Assembly: GCA_001600055.1 (NCBI GenBank)
Contig: BCIV01000002.1
Span: 4,287 to 68,286 of the forward strand
Direction: 5' to 3'
DNA from: Filobasidium wieringae
Taxonomy: Eukaryota > Basidiomycota > Tremellomycetes > Filobasidiales > Filobasidiaceae
Length of the DNA: 64,000 nucleotides
The position numbers were made by a program, and so were the translations under genes. This document shows positions 12,139 through 23,786 of the stretch, piece after piece. How positions within the stretch are numbered: position 1 is the first letter of the stretch; every line of letters starts with the position of its first letter. The notes under the pieces were generated by a model. The model made no database searches. It saw only the letters and a program-made list of their open reading frames with translations, and was not told the DNA's origin.

Positions 12139-13045
12139 ATGAGTGATCCATCTTCTCAGGCTCGTCAGTTGATGCAGGAAAAGGAAAACATCGAAGCTCA
12201 AATCGTGCGTTCTCTGCCCGTCTATTTGGAGAGGTCGCCTCGCTGAAGTCCGATATTTCCTGTTTTCAGGAAGTATATCAATCGCAATTACAATATGTGA
12301 GCTCATGGTCTCTATAATTCAGGAGATAGCTTTATACGGAGACCTGACTTTGGTCGATCTAGCATGGAGTAACGCATACAACCCCGTTAGTCGACCCGGA
12401 AGGTTTCCCTCGATCGGATATAGACGTTTGGGCTATCCGACAAGCTCGAGCTTCCCTTGCTCGTCTTCGGAATGATCATAGAGCTGTGGTCGATCGGTTA
12501 GGAAGGATATTGGAACAGGTCTATGCCAGAGATCCGAATGCCCCTGCAGTTTCGGTCGAGGAGACAAGGAAGGACGAGGGAGCCGGGGAAGAAGGGATGA
12601 TGAACGGGCATGCGGAAGTGGTCGTAGAGGAGAGAAGACCAATTGCCAGGGTGAATACGGTCGCTAGCGGAAGTCCTGCGTCTTCTGCAGTAAGTCGTTG
12701 AGTCTGGACAAGCCTCGGAGGGGATCGCTAAGAATGCATCACAATCGCATCCGACAGGGACTAGAACCTCGAGACCTAATCATCCAGTTCGGAACCCTCT
12801 CCTCCCCACCGAGCACTTTGACGGATATCGCACAACTCGTGATGCGATCGGAAGGGACGACTCTGCCTCTTACCGTGCGGCGGCAAGGAGAGGTGATCGA
12901 ACTCAATCTAACGCCGAGGACTGGCTGGGGTGGAAGAGGGATGTTAGGGTGAGTATCTGTAGGACAGACTGTTCGACAGAACTACCGGCTAATGAATCAT
13001 TCTCATTGTGACTACAGGATGCACATTCTGCCTGCAGATAGCTAA
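12139..13045 (+). CDS. NAS2: 26S proteasome regulatory-particle assembly chaperone, Nas2/PSMD9 (p27)
   Basis: Exons give MSDPSSQARQLMQEKENIEAQI, a short coiled coil, then HGVTHTTPLVDPEGFPRSDI and VWAIRQARASLARLRNDH, the conserved N-terminal core of Nas2. A PDZ domain follows: IARVNTVASGSPAS, GLEPRDLIIQFGT, and a basic/hydrophobic strand VIELNLTPRTGWGGRGMLG. The protein ends MHILPADS. Introns include about 12205-12270, one after LQY to 12362, the one splitting the PDZ domain at the SSA/GLEP junction, and a last one before MHILPADS. It binds Rpt5 during base assembly. An acidic spacer before the PDZ domain is longer than usual. Confidence 0.92.
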
Positions 13046-13648
13046 AAGACCTTTCGATCGATCAATCTTCATGCCCGAACGTACATGCGATATTCCATAC
13101 CCAAAGTGAGAATGAAGAGATTGGTCCTGTCACAAGCTTCAAATACACGAATCGTTTCATGAATAGCTAGAAACAGTGACATACCCGAGGACCCTCATAT
13201 ATTCCCAGACCTGAATTGTCTGAGTATCAAGCATGCTGATCTGGGTTAGTCTTTGTACTGCAATAAGAACGGTGATGTTTGTCCCGCCCGCCTGAGCAGA
13301 GCCAAACAACGGCATGCGTGGCCAGCTTTTTGTAGTCAATCAGTCGGTGCGTTGTTCGTACAACATTTGACATCGAAGCTGTGAAAAGGACAACGTTGTA
13401 GATCGCATGAAGGGTTCGATAGGCAGTTTTGCGAACTCCCTAAGTGATAATGAGCGAAAGTGATCCGTGATCGCTTGAACCTCATATAAAGCGGGATCGA
13501 CTGCCGTTCGATCCGAGAAATCAGAAGCTGGACGCCAGAGCCATTATTTTCAGGCACTCAGACCTTGACCTGTCATGCCCTTCGGAAATTTCATGTATGG
13601 TATATATCCCCCGTTGCTCTGCTCCAGTTATCCACTCGGTTCCCGCAT
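13046..13648. other. convergent 3' intergenic region
   Basis: It lies between the ends of two converging genes (NAS2 and the MIC12-like gene) and should hold both polyadenylation regions. No gene, repeat or structured RNA is apparent. Confidence 0.5.
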
Positions 13649-14390
13649 CTAAACAAGTCTTCCACGTCCAACGTCATCGATCCCTAAACCCTTCTCTACT
13701 CTCCTCCCGATCGGATCGTTCATGTTTCCCGGAATATCTTTCCTGATGAGATCCCCGATCACGAGTTCTTCCCTCTTCAACGCTTCTACACCTCTCTCGA
13801 CCGCTCCTCCCTCGAACGCTAGGGGGATGGGGGCGGGTTTAGGGGGGTTCAACCTCGCCTTGAGATCCGATAACGAGTAATCGGATGAGACTCGTTGAGC
13901 GAGGTGTGAGATGGATTCGTACGTTCCTCCGAGGACGTTACCCCAGTCGGTCGAGCTTAGGGAAGTGATGGAGCGTTCGAGGACGAGGTTCCATCTTGTT
14001 TTTATCGAGTCTGTGAGGGTGTTTAGGTGAGGAGGAGATGAGGGGATTTGGGAGAGGGTGTTTTGGGGTGGGGCTGTGAAGGAGGTGGAAGAGGTCGAGT
14101 GGGCCGTCAGGGCGAGGGAACAGTCGTGTAACCTGAGGAGTCCAGGGCGAGCGGTCAGCGCGTGTGCTTTGAAACAACGACTTGTCACGGCGGAGATGAT
14201 ATGACTGCTCACTCTGATCTGATCAATGATGTCCTGTTGGTGATGGTCTGAGAGATTGTATAGTAGACCTGAATATCATCGAACACAACCAGGTCAGGTC
14301 GTCAGTGCCGCTTCCTCCGCGTTCCGTGTTCGTACTCACGGCAGAACCGACGAGTCCTCCCAGTAAAGGACCAGCTACGATTGCAGTCAT
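13649..14390 (-). CDS. MICOS complex subunit Mic12/Aim5-like inner-membrane protein
   Basis: Three exons (14390-14340, 14268-14213, 14132-13649) total 591 nt, 196 aa. The N-terminus MTAIVAGPLLGGLVGSAVYY is one hydrophobic, Gly-rich membrane segment. The middle carries DSIKTRWNLVLERSITSLSS followed by TDWGNVLGG, the only conserved signature I know for fungal Mic12 (kinesin-like helix plus TDW). It would act in cristae-junction organisation. The family is poorly conserved, so the name rests on topology plus one motif. The gene shares a 365-bp promoter region with a second mitochondrial inner-membrane gene. Confidence 0.65.
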
Positions 14391-14754
14391 GATGGTCAGG
14401 AATCGCTGTCGCTGGTGGATAGCGAGTTGTTGGTGAAGCCTTCCGAGTGGTTTGGAGGGAAATAAAGAGGAGCGACGGTCCGTTTCGTGCGAGAATGAGC
14501 GTAACGTGATCGGGTGAAATCGCATAATCCGACAACATGATCTCACCAAAAACCAACAATCCCTACGAAAATCGTCACCATCCACCTATAAAATATACAA
14601 TCCACATCCCCTTTGTTGTCGGACGCTACGTACTCTACAGATCTATACAGGGCGCACCATATTAAAGTACTCGACTAGATCTATCTTGTGATCCCAATAT
14701 CGACCACATTTACTCCCCTCGAACAACCACCAAATCGATTCATACGTCATCAAC
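14391..14754. promoter_or_regulatory. shared divergent promoter of the MIC12-like and RCF2-like genes
   Basis: These 364 bp separate the start codons of two divergently transcribed genes for mitochondrial inner-membrane proteins. No TATA box is clear. A bidirectional promoter is inferred from spacing alone. Confidence 0.45.
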
Positions 14755-15798
14755 ATGTCTGTAAGTGGCATATCGTGAACCTGTTCATCTCACGACCTTC
14801 AGCTCGACTCACATACTACCTCATGTGACAGGGAAAAGCCTGGACTGAAGAACATGCCAACGAGTGAGCCCGTCCTCTATTGCCCTGTATCGCGATCAAG
14901 CTCTCACTGACCGCCATCCTCCGCAGCGCGTTCAACGAGAACCTCAAGGGAGCCGTAAAAGGAGCGGCTGTGGCCACCTCGATCCTAATCCCCGGTTTCT
15001 TCCTCCTCACCAAACGTTCCGCCAACTTCCGAGCGCTCCCCATCCCCCTCAAAGCGTTCGGAGCGGTGACGATCGCCGTACCCTGCATCTCCATCGGGGC
15101 CGAGAAGGCTGGAGAACGTTACGAGAGAGGGATCTTGGGTGTCAATGCGTTGGAACAGGACAAGGCTGATAAGGAGGAAAAGAGGTGGGAGAGTTTGAGT
15201 ACCGGAGAAAAGGTTAGGGATTGGGGGAAGAGGTATCAGTGGAGTATCGTAGGAGGATCGTAAGTCCGCATTGCCACTGGAGGGTTCAATCCCTAGTCCA
15301 GGTGCTGACATTCTCTACTGAATAGCTGGTTGGGAACAATGGCCATCGCAGGAATCGTAATCGGTCGTTCACCCTACATGTCATTCTCCCAAAAAGTACG
15401 TCCCCCTCTTCCGTCCCCCGTGTCCTCTCTTCTCATAGCTGACATAACCCCGCCACAAACAGCTGGTTCAAACCCGTGTAGTCGCTCAAGCTTCAACACT
15501 AGCCACCTTGATCGCATCCGGTGCTTTGGCAGGAATGGGTAGTCAAGGTCAGAAACACGAGGTCAAGGAGGACCACAGCTGGCGTGATATTCTCGGTACG
15601 TCTCGTCGTCCCCATACACCTCACCTCACGTCACATTACCTCTGGAGTGACCTCGCTGATCTTATTGTCCCTATGCACGTTCATCGGTTAGAACAAGAAG
15701 AGAGGGAAGCCAAGCAGGAAAAACAAGCAAAGAAGGAGGAATTGGAGAACAAGCATACCAAGGATGTCGTTCATCATGCTACTACTCAAGATGCCTAG
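14755..15798 (+). CDS. RCF2: respiratory supercomplex factor Rcf2-like HIG1-domain protein
   Basis: The first two short exons (MSG, then KAWTEEHAND) splice to a body with an N-terminal hydrophobic hairpin (AAVATSILIPGFFLL; AFGAVTIAVPCIS) and a C-terminal HIG1-type region with two helices (WLGTMAIAGIVIG; LATLIASGALAGMG) joined by the short loop RSPYMSFSQKLVQTRV. A charged tail rich in Glu/Lys closes the protein at TAG 15796-15798. This order matches fungal Rcf2, which helps assemble cytochrome c oxidase and III-IV supercomplexes. At least six exons are needed; introns lie near 14.76-14.83, 14.86-14.93, 15.26-15.33, 15.40-15.46 and 15.60-15.69 kb. Confidence 0.8.
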
Positions 15799-16512
15799 GG
15801 TCGTCGACTTTGACTTTGTTTTACTAAACAACACCCCGTGCGAAAAGGATCGGACGGTGCGAATAGATGAATAGATTGAGAGGAATGTGTAGCGTATTGA
15901 ATTCGGGATATGAGAAACAAATTAGACACCTGTGGGCAGTATTTCGCACTGGCTTGACTGAACCACCATCTAGTCCGCTGCCATCAAAAGGGGATCATAA
16001 CATTCAAATCTCCCAATCTTGTCTGTGTTGGATCAGACATAAAAGAACCCTGAGGCATAACAGAAACAGTCAAAACAACGCTTTCTGGATCATCTATTGA
16101 TTGGATGTTCACCATATACGGCATGCAGTGCTTGTGGAATGACCTTGAGCTGGAGAGCATTGCCTGCAACGTCGTCGATATGTGGACGAGAAAGATGATG
16201 GTGGAATCGCGCAACATGAGATTTTCGTTGAGACTGAGCAATATCATGAACTCCAGTGCACAAACACGGATTCCAGCGATGACGTCGGACTGATCGTGCT
16301 CTCCAACAAATCCCCTTTAGATTCATCCTCATCTTGTACTGGATGAACCGTACTTGAAATGAGGAACACAGCGGTCTATGCCACCAATCGACTGTCGCGC
16401 GCGTTTGCAGACGATTTCACGATGATTTATAAAAGCTCTAATGTCTAGTCTACCTCTGATGCTACATGAGTGTTACAAGCTGATGGTGTGTGCGAGCACC
16501 GTGCCCCATACC
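15799..16512. other. convergent 3' intergenic region
   Basis: About 0.7 kb lies between two converging genes. Open frames at 15984-16332 (-) and 16105-16293 (+) are short and lack support. I see no repeat or RNA gene. Confidence 0.5.
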
Positions 16513-18276
16513 CTACTCCTCGTCGGACTTCTTCGCCTCAGTGTTCTCGACGTGGTAAGACATCCCTCGGTTCATCTTGCTCCTCTTCGCCGACGACCTG
16601 AATTCGTCCTGACCAAAGTGATCCTGGACATCCGACGCGTGGTATTTGGCAAAGTCACGAGTGGGGATACCCATATCGATCATGCATCCGATTTCCTCCA
16701 AGCTTCGTCCCAAGGTCTCGGGGATACAGTAGTAGACGAAGAGGACGGAGATGACACCACCTCCGGCGTAGATCCAACCAACCATGGGTCCCAGGTTGGC
16801 CTGGTCCGCGTCGAACAGGTAAGGCAGGGTGAAGGTGACGGCCCAAGCGGCGATCCAGAAGAGCGCAGTTCCGAACGAGATGATCTTGGTCTTGTTCTTT
16901 CCGTGAGACAGCTCGGTGGCACAAGCCCAAGCGAGAGGTCCCCAGGCCAAGTTGAAGGCGAAAACGTAAAGCATGATCATGGCAACGATGGCAGTGTTCA
17001 TGGCCTCGGTACGCTGGTCCGCCTTGACGATACCGATAGCTCCAATGACGACATCGGTGAGGGTCATGAAGATACCAGTGTAGATCAACAAGGGTCGTCG
17101 ACCGAATCGGTTGACCAAGAAGAGGGAAACGATGACACCGACAACCTCGAGAATGTCGACAATGATGGTGTAGAGGAAAGCGTTGGTCTGACCGATATCC
17201 TCAAAAAACTTGGTAGCGTAGGAGAAGATGAACTGGACTCCGGAGATCTGTTGACAGACCAAGACTCCGACGGCCATGTAGAAACGCCTTCGGTCGGCAG
17301 GGACGTAAATCAGGTCGGACCACTTGGAGGTGTTTCCTTCGTTGTTGTTCTCGACGTTTCGAGCCTCGACCAGGATGGCCAACTCGGTCTCGGCATCGCA
17401 ATCCTCGTTGTTCTTGTGGACAGCTTGCAAAGCGGCGAAAGCCTTCTCGTCCTTGCCCTTGCTGACCAGCCATCGTGGGGATTCAGGAACGAACCAGAGA
17501 CCGATGAAGATGGCGAGAACGATGGCGATGTTGAAAGCAATAGGGAATCGCCAGGAGAAGGTGGTAGTGTTGTCCTTGGTTCCCTGAGCGATGACAGCTC
17601 CGATAACCTGATAGTGATCAGAGAATCGTCAGCGTGGTTACTCATACATGGTCGACAAAGGCTACTAACCTGACCGATGGCGAGGGTGAGTTGCCAAGTA
17701 GACACAACGGATCCTCGAATAGCAGCAGGAGGAATCTCGGACAAGTACATGGGGACGGCGGATGAAATGACACCGACACCCATTCCCAAGATCAGTCGTC
17801 CGACGACGAGCAAGGGCACGCTTCCGACGACGATCAACTGGAGGATACATCCGATGGTGACGATGAGGATAGCAGTTCCCAAAGCACCCTTTCGGCCGAG
17901 GTAGTCACCGACGAATCCGGACAAGATGGCTCCAACGAATTCTCCAGCTTGGACGATGGAGGCGAAGAGGGAGGTGTAGGTGGAAGAGAGGGCGTATCTG
18001 CCATCTGGCTGACGATCACCGAAATCGCTCAAGAATCGCTTCATGACCAAGATACCGGTGAAGTAGGTACCATCGTAACCGTAAAGGAATGCTCCCATGA
18101 CGAAAACGGCACAGAAAGCGATAGCTCGACGGTTGGACTTGTGCCATCTGTGGATGGGTAACAGGGAGAGAATCAGAAATTGTTTGGTTGCCAGACAGAT
18201 CAAAAGGGACTCACATCGGGCGGTTGACATTAGGTCCAACCAATTCCTTGGTTCCAGCAGGAGGTGCGACGATCAT
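16513..18276 (-). CDS. MFS sugar (hexose-type) transporter
   Basis: Exons 18276-18215, 18147-17670 and 17607-16513 total 1635 nt, 544 aa. Sugar-porter signatures are all present: GYDGTYFTGIL in TM1, a GDYLGRKGAL loop, the GRLILGMGVGVISSAVPMYL block with SEIPPAAIRG, PESPRWLVSKGK at the end of the N-half, QQISGVQFIFSY in TM7, NRFGRRPLL, and PETLGRSLEEI. Twelve membrane segments can be placed. It should be a proton-coupled or facilitative monosaccharide importer at the plasma membrane; the substrate cannot be read from the sequence. The C-terminal tail is cytosolic, charged and ends KKSDEE. Confidence 0.93.
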
Positions 18277-19598
18277 GTTGAGAGTGTAACTGTCGATCGA
18301 ACTGCAGGTAGGACTATTGAACGACTGCCTACCGCGATCACCGCTTTTCGAGAGGCTGCCTCTATAAGTACTCCTGGCCAATCCCCATTACCCCGGTGGT
18401 TTTCGCAGGACCCGCCCGGCCATGTCGACCCCCACCGCTAAAAGCTGACACCATCTTTTTGAAGCGAGAGCTAGTCGATGTCTTTCGCATCTAGCCGGCG
18501 GCGGTACAGCGGCAATGTCTACGCGTGATCAGCTGAGGCTCGTGAACAACGAAAATAAACAACCCAAGCCGCGCGGGGCTAAACCCACTGGCGCGTGCAA
18601 AACTCACCGACCGCCTCTGACGCACGGCAGGGTCCCGGAGAATCGAATCATGGGGATGCGGGCAAGGCTCGATTTCACCTCGAGATCGATCCTTCTTTCC
18701 CACCCGAGAAAACTCCCCTCTTGGCGTTCACCGCTGTGTCACGCACGATCATGACATGAAACGACAGGCTCTCTCGGGAGGTTTCAGACGAATCCCACAA
18801 ACCCCCCGAAGCAGCGATGCCGACTTGTGACCGTTTTCGGGGCCTCGGTCGCCTGATTCGTGAATGTTTCAGGGCCCACGCATTCGCGGAGGGCACGGAC
18901 TACTGCGAGGCTTGTACAATTTTGGGAACACCGCTCTGAGCGAGGGACGTCGAGATCGAAACAAACGGGGGGCCATTGACTCAGCGTGTAACGATAGGTC
19001 TGCCCCAGTCTGGGCCACCTCAGAATAGATCGTGCCTATCGAAATACCTCAAACTGTAATTGAGCATGTGAATAGGTCGTGCGGACGCAGACTCTTGTAT
19101 GAACTACTATATCCTCTGGAGATGAGCAGGGATATATGCGACATCGCATATCGAGATACCTTCGCTCTCTACCAGAAAAGGGGAAGTCAAGACGGCATCC
19201 GCAATTCCTCAGTATATACAAGCATCTAGCATATTTATCGGATAACACTATCCTTCGCATGCTCTCCCACGCCTTCATGTCTAGCTACAATTTCGGTCTG
19301 CCCGTCACCTGAAGGTCATATGCTTTTCACTTTCATGGTCAAGCTCTTCACACCAGGTGATCCCTGGAGTCGGAAGACATGACCGCAGGATCTAACATCA
19401 GCTTCCAAAAAGATAATGGAACGGTGCGATGCTGAGTATTCAAGATGGGCCGACCCTGGGGGATATCACAGAACATCTCCGTTTCGAATCTACTTCCGAT
19501 CCGGAAGTATTTTACCTACCATATCTCATCCGGGATGGCAGCCTGATCAACTAATCACCTCTTTGGCTTACAAACGGTAATCGCTCTCGATCGGCAAC
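18277..19598. other. 1.3-kb divergent intergenic region (transporter / GFA gene)
   Basis: The half next to the transporter (18.4-18.95 kb) is GC-rich with C runs; the right half is AT-richer. These are likely upstream control regions of two divergent genes. No open frame has start, splice and family support. Confidence 0.5.
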
Positions 19599-20706
19599 AT
19601 GACAGCCTTAAACTCCACCACGACCGAGAAGACTTATACAGGATGTTGTCACTGCCAGAAACACGTCTTCAAAGTCACCCTGCCGGACTTGACGGTACAC
19701 GACGAGAACCTCGACGTCCAGCGATGCGACTGTTCGTTCTGTGAGAAACGTGGAATCATCTGGGCTTTTGCGAAGAAGGAGCATTTCGAGTTTGTTAAAG
19801 GAGGAAAGACGGGTTTGAAGGGCTATAGATTTGGTAGTAAGAAATCCGAGAACTTTGTGAGTAGCGATACAGCTGTTCTTCTATCATTATCGAAGGCAGG
19901 TTTACCAATACTGACACGTCCGTCTCAGCATTGTTCTGATTGCGGAACGTATCTCATGATGGATGATGCAGAAAAATTTGCGATCAACGTGAGCATAGTT
20001 TTCCTCACTCTGGTATGGTCTTAGAAGTTCATCACGGTCGTCGACTTGCTAGATACGGACCATCCGGGACATACCGGTGATCGACATCCCGACCAAGCAG
20101 TGAGCTCGTTTCCCTTCCAAGTACGAGCCGAACAAATGTAATAGTGTCTGACCATCGTACGTTGCTCAGCCACGCCGCAAAGAACGAAGGACCTGCATAC
20201 CAAACGCCTCCTCCCATCTCACATGATCTCGGCAAAGACCTCGGATCAGATCACAAGATATATAACGGAAGTTGTCACTGCGGAACTATATCCTTCGCCT
20301 TACGCTCCGGACCTCTAAAAGAGCACGAATGTGTCGAATGCGACTGTAGTATTTGCGCTGGAGTAAGTAGAGGATCCGAGTTTCCCGAAAGAGAGCTTTG
20401 TTTCATTGATTTATCCTGGTGCTATTGTAGAACGGTTGTATCTGGATCTACCCTAAACTCGTGGACGTCACTTTCTCACCTGACGCTCAATCTCAGCTCG
20501 TACGGTACGCATTCACCGAGCCGAGTCCTAAGCAAAACGGGTTCTTTTCCTGCCCGACTTGCGGGATTACCGTATATGAGCACCGAGAATGCGAGGACGA
20601 CATGGGCTTGAATACGAGGTTACTTGAGGTGGATCTGAAAGAGTTTAAAGTGTTGAGAGGAAAGGCTAGTGAGAAGGGTGAACCGTATAAGATCAGAGAT
20701 GTCTAG
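19599..20706 (+). CDS. tandem two-domain GFA/CENP-V family protein
   Basis: The first GFA domain starts at MTALNSTTTEKTYTG with CCHCQKHVF, then RCDCSFCEKRG and HCSDCGTY (zinc-binding CxCxxC/CxxC sets). A second GFA domain follows: GSCHCGTISF, ECDCSICAG then NGCIWIYP, and SCPTCGITVYE, ending at TAG 20704-20706. The second domain has no ATG of its own, so both domains probably lie in one spliced gene. The linker splice near 20.06-20.16 kb is not resolved: an exon reading KFITVVDLLDTDHPGHTG must join the second domain, and the donor at CATACCG/GTGATC with acceptor AATAG keeps the frame. GFA proteins include glutathione-dependent formaldehyde-activating enzyme; most fungal members have unknown substrates. 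Confidence 0.75.
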
Positions 20707-20884
20707 TTGACATCAGCTAAGTTCGAAATCGATACGATTCCTCATGTACGAAAAAGATGATGAGACTGAATGACAACAAGAATACACTATCATCGTACAC
20801 TGCAAGTGGTTGGCGGGTTGTGCATGTCAATCGCTGAAAGCGATCTCTTCGGGTGTTCTATTGTGATGACCTGTGTGGGGGCTG

Positions 20885-21127
20885 TCAGTCGCTCCCACAG
20901 TCACCACCTCCAGGCATCTCGCTTCTCGACTCCCCGGACACGGTTCCTGCGCGAGGAGGAAATCCCGGTTGTGCAGGCAATCCATACCGACGAACGTCAT
21001 TGCCGAACATGATCAGACCCGCCACCACCACAGCTACTAGAACGGCCGCCCCAATGAAGCTAACTACCTCCCCGCGGTTCTCCGAGCTATAGATGGATGA
21101 ATATCGCCAACCAATCCACCGAGCAAT
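20885..21127 (-). CDS. candidate exon of a small single-pass membrane protein
   Basis: On the minus strand an open frame runs from just after a stop at 21128-21130 to TGA at 20885-20887. It reads about eighty residues with a clean hydrophobic helix (VVSFIGAAVLVAVVVAGLIM), a basic flank (NDVRRYG), and a Pro/Gly/Ser-rich tail ending GGGDCGSD. There is no in-frame ATG before the helix, so a 5' exon would be needed; a TATAG acceptor at about 21.09 kb could supply it. I recognise no family. The frame could be chance, but hydrophobic segment, positive flank and low-complexity tail are ordered as in a real type I/III membrane protein. Confidence 0.25.
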   Translation of the reverse strand: MARWIGWRYSSIYSSENRGEVVSFIGAAVLVAVVVAGLIMFGNDVRRYGLPAQPGFPPRAGTVSGESRSEMPGGGDCGSD

Positions 21128-21184
21128 TCACCGTGACCACTAAAGTCGTCACCTGAGACTCGAACTCGTTCAAAGGCTCAAAGG

Positions 21185-21191
21185 TTTATAA
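21185..21191 (+). promoter_or_regulatory. TATA-like element of the carboxylesterase gene
   Basis: TTTATAA lies about 100 bp upstream of the ATG at 21291, in keeping with a short-leader, regulated secreted-enzyme promoter. Confidence 0.4.
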
Positions 21192-21290
21192 GCACCAGCT
21201 TCACCCTGCGAAACCACTCGACATCCAGAGCAACGATGTACTCCTCACCACATCTTGAACCGGTAGACAGAACATCCTCTCGCCGCTGCC

Positions 21291-23446
21291 ATGCTCTCAA
21301 GATCAGTCCTCCTCGGGCTGCTTCCCGTCTTTACGAAAGCCGCTACTTCTACCAACTCCACCTCTGTAACGACGTCGACATCTCTCACCTTCCTCTACCA
21401 GAACAATCTGAATTTCACCGATGATGTGAATCATGTCGGAGCCATCCTGCTGGACCCCATGTCCTCTGATGACGGTCAATCTTACTGTCAAACGCTTTCA
21501 GAATCGTTATTGACACAGGAGGCCATCGAGGCTCATACTGAAGACTTTACGAGTCTACTTAGATATGATGGATATCTCAAGAACGAGACGTCAAACTACG
21601 TTTATCAGATCGCCAATGGTACAGTCGAGTTGGGCCAGAACGATACGCTCCAGTTCTACCCTGGTGGTAACGATACCGCTCGACTCCCTGTTCTGTGCAC
21701 TCAATCGGACATGCAGAACAGACCTAATGCGACGGTCTCCTCGAGCAACCAAGTCAGCACCATCGATTCCAAAGGGAACACCTACGTTGGTTTCCGTAAT
21801 CAAAAATCGTTCCGATTCCAAGGTATCCCCTACGCAAGTCAGCCGGAACGATTCCAGTATTCTACCCTCCTCACTGCCAGCGGTACTACCATTAACGCGA
21901 CGACATATGGGAAACAATGCGTTCAGCCTTACGTCGCTACCAACCTTACTTCGGAAGACTGTCTGTTCTTGAACATCCAAACGCCTTACCTCCCTATGCA
22001 GAACAACCGAACCAACCTCCGTCCGGTTCATTTCTGGATCCACGGCGGTGGGTTCACAGGGGGTACGGGTAGTGATGCAGGAAGCGATGGGGGTCAACTA
22101 AGCTCGAGGGAGGATATCGTAGTAGTCTCCATAAACTACCGACTATCGACTCTAGGATTCTTAGCCATCCCGGGGACCAATATCACGGGTAATTACGGGA
22201 TTGGAGATCAGATCGTCGCTCTCGAATGGGTCAAGGAGAATATCGCCACGTTTGGTGGGGATCCTAACAAGGTGACGATCGTGGGTGAATCAGCTGGGGC
22301 AGGTTCCGTTCGAACGCTGTTGGGTTCTCCCAAAGCTATCGGATTGTATCGCGCTTCCATCGCCATGTCCAACCTGGGAGGAGGAGTCGCCTTGGGTCTC
22401 ACTGGGGATTACGCAACGACTTATAGTTCTTATCTCACCGTGAATGCTTCTTACCAAGTAGCGGGACAACAAATCTTCACCGGAGTCGGATGTAACCAGA
22501 CCGTCCTGGCCGATCAGGTACAATGCCTTACTTCTGCCAATGCCACGACCATCGTGAACCTACCTACCGTAGCTCGTTACGTCGTTCAAGACGGCCAGAT
22601 CGTCAACACGCCCAACCTAGACGTTTACAACAAGAACGGATCTGCCGCGAACGTTCATACCATCTGGGGGAATACGGCCAATGATGGAGCGAGCTTCTCG
22701 ACCTACCCTACATCTCCAGTGGCGAACCTTTCCGAAGGACTTCAAATCGGTCTGAGCATCAACGCATCTTACGCCCAAACCATCATCGACTCGGGCCTGT
22801 TCCCTTATTACGATACCGGCAACCTGACCGCAGACAGTTTCAACGTGACTCAACGCGTAGCGACGGATCTGCAGTTCCGTTGTATCGACCAGGCCACCGT
22901 GTATGCTGGGGTCCAATCGGGGGCGTTCAAGAAGAGTTATTATTATCAGATGGATAGGACTTATTCTGGTTATAACCCTAACAATGTGGATGGGAATGGA
23001 CCGGTACAGGAAGGATATCCTTATGGAAACCCTAATGAACCTTATTACCGTTTACATGGGTCTGATATGCCTTGGATGTTTGTGAGTCTCGGACAGAACG
23101 TTTGGACAATGATACGTAACTAAAAAGTGTTTCGCTCCTGAAATAGGGTAATCTGTACCCCCTGAGGGACGAAGACGACCTCATTTCGGAACAGATCACT
23201 TCCTCCTACTTTGCCAGTTTCGTCCGATACCTATCGCCCAACCAGAGACTAGGGGACTTGTTAGCTAGAGGTTACCTGGATACTGCAAGGACCGTCGGCG
23301 CGGTCGGACGATGGGGGGAGGTCGTGAACGCTACGGGACCTATGAAACTACTCGATAGGTCTCCGAAGACGGATACTTTCCAGGACCTGGATCAGTGTGC
23401 GTTCTTGAACTACCCGAGTTCGTACTATGTCAACGGAGGGGTTTGA
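21291..23446 (+). CDS. secreted type-B carboxylesterase/lipase
   Basis: Two exons (21291-23081, 23147-23446) total 2091 nt, 696 aa. A signal peptide (MLSRSVLLGLLPVFTKAATS) precedes an unusual N-terminal extension of about 170 residues before the alpha/beta-hydrolase fold begins at FRFQGIPYA. Family motifs: SEDCLFLNIQTP, the oxyanion hole WIHGGGFTGG, the nucleophile elbow VGESAGAGS (catalytic Ser), and HGSDMPWMF (catalytic His). The catalytic-acid site appears as NTANDGASF, with Asp where many members have Glu. Many N-x-S/T sites suggest heavy glycosylation. The likely role is hydrolysis of extracellular esters; the substrate is unknown. Confidence 0.92.
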
Positions 23447-23786
23447 GGCGGTGTGACGGGTGCGCTGGTGGGATCCCACACGCTCTCGAGCTTTGTTGAA
23501 TAAGGTTAGGATTGCTTGCCGTCTCAAGGACCCCTGTGCCCTGTGCTCAGGAGATGTAACGTATATAATTCATATAAGAACTGTAAGAACAGAGGAGAAC
23601 ATGACACAATTGCTCCCGGAAAATGACGAATCTGCGGATCCTTCCTATTTCCACCTGTATCGAAATCAATGTCGATCGATCGAGCTCGTTGGTCAACCTT
23701 GGACTTTTACAGGCAGTGAGCACTCTGGTCAACTGACATCCACAAAGCTAGACAACTAGGACGATACCATCTCAAATCTTACCAGT
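23447..23786. other. short intergenic region, esterase 3' end to AFG1 promoter
   Basis: 340 bp with no supported gene or repeat. Confidence 0.5.

Larger units (their letters stand above)
20707..21290. other. intergenic region between the GFA gene and the carboxylesterase
   Basis: It contains the esterase promoter on its right side and an unexplained open frame with a membrane segment on the minus strand (listed separately). Confidence 0.5.

Noticed and set aside
15275..15300. GGGTTCAATCCC resembles a tRNA B box
   Set aside because: It lies inside an intron of the RCF2-like gene. No A box or foldable cloverleaf occurs upstream.
16441..17673. Long plus-strand frame rich in Asp/Gly/Val
   Set aside because: It is antisense to the sugar transporter, whose family motifs and splice sites are clear. 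The same applies to other long shadows within CLU1 (54842-56326) and IF-2 (6498-7679, minus).
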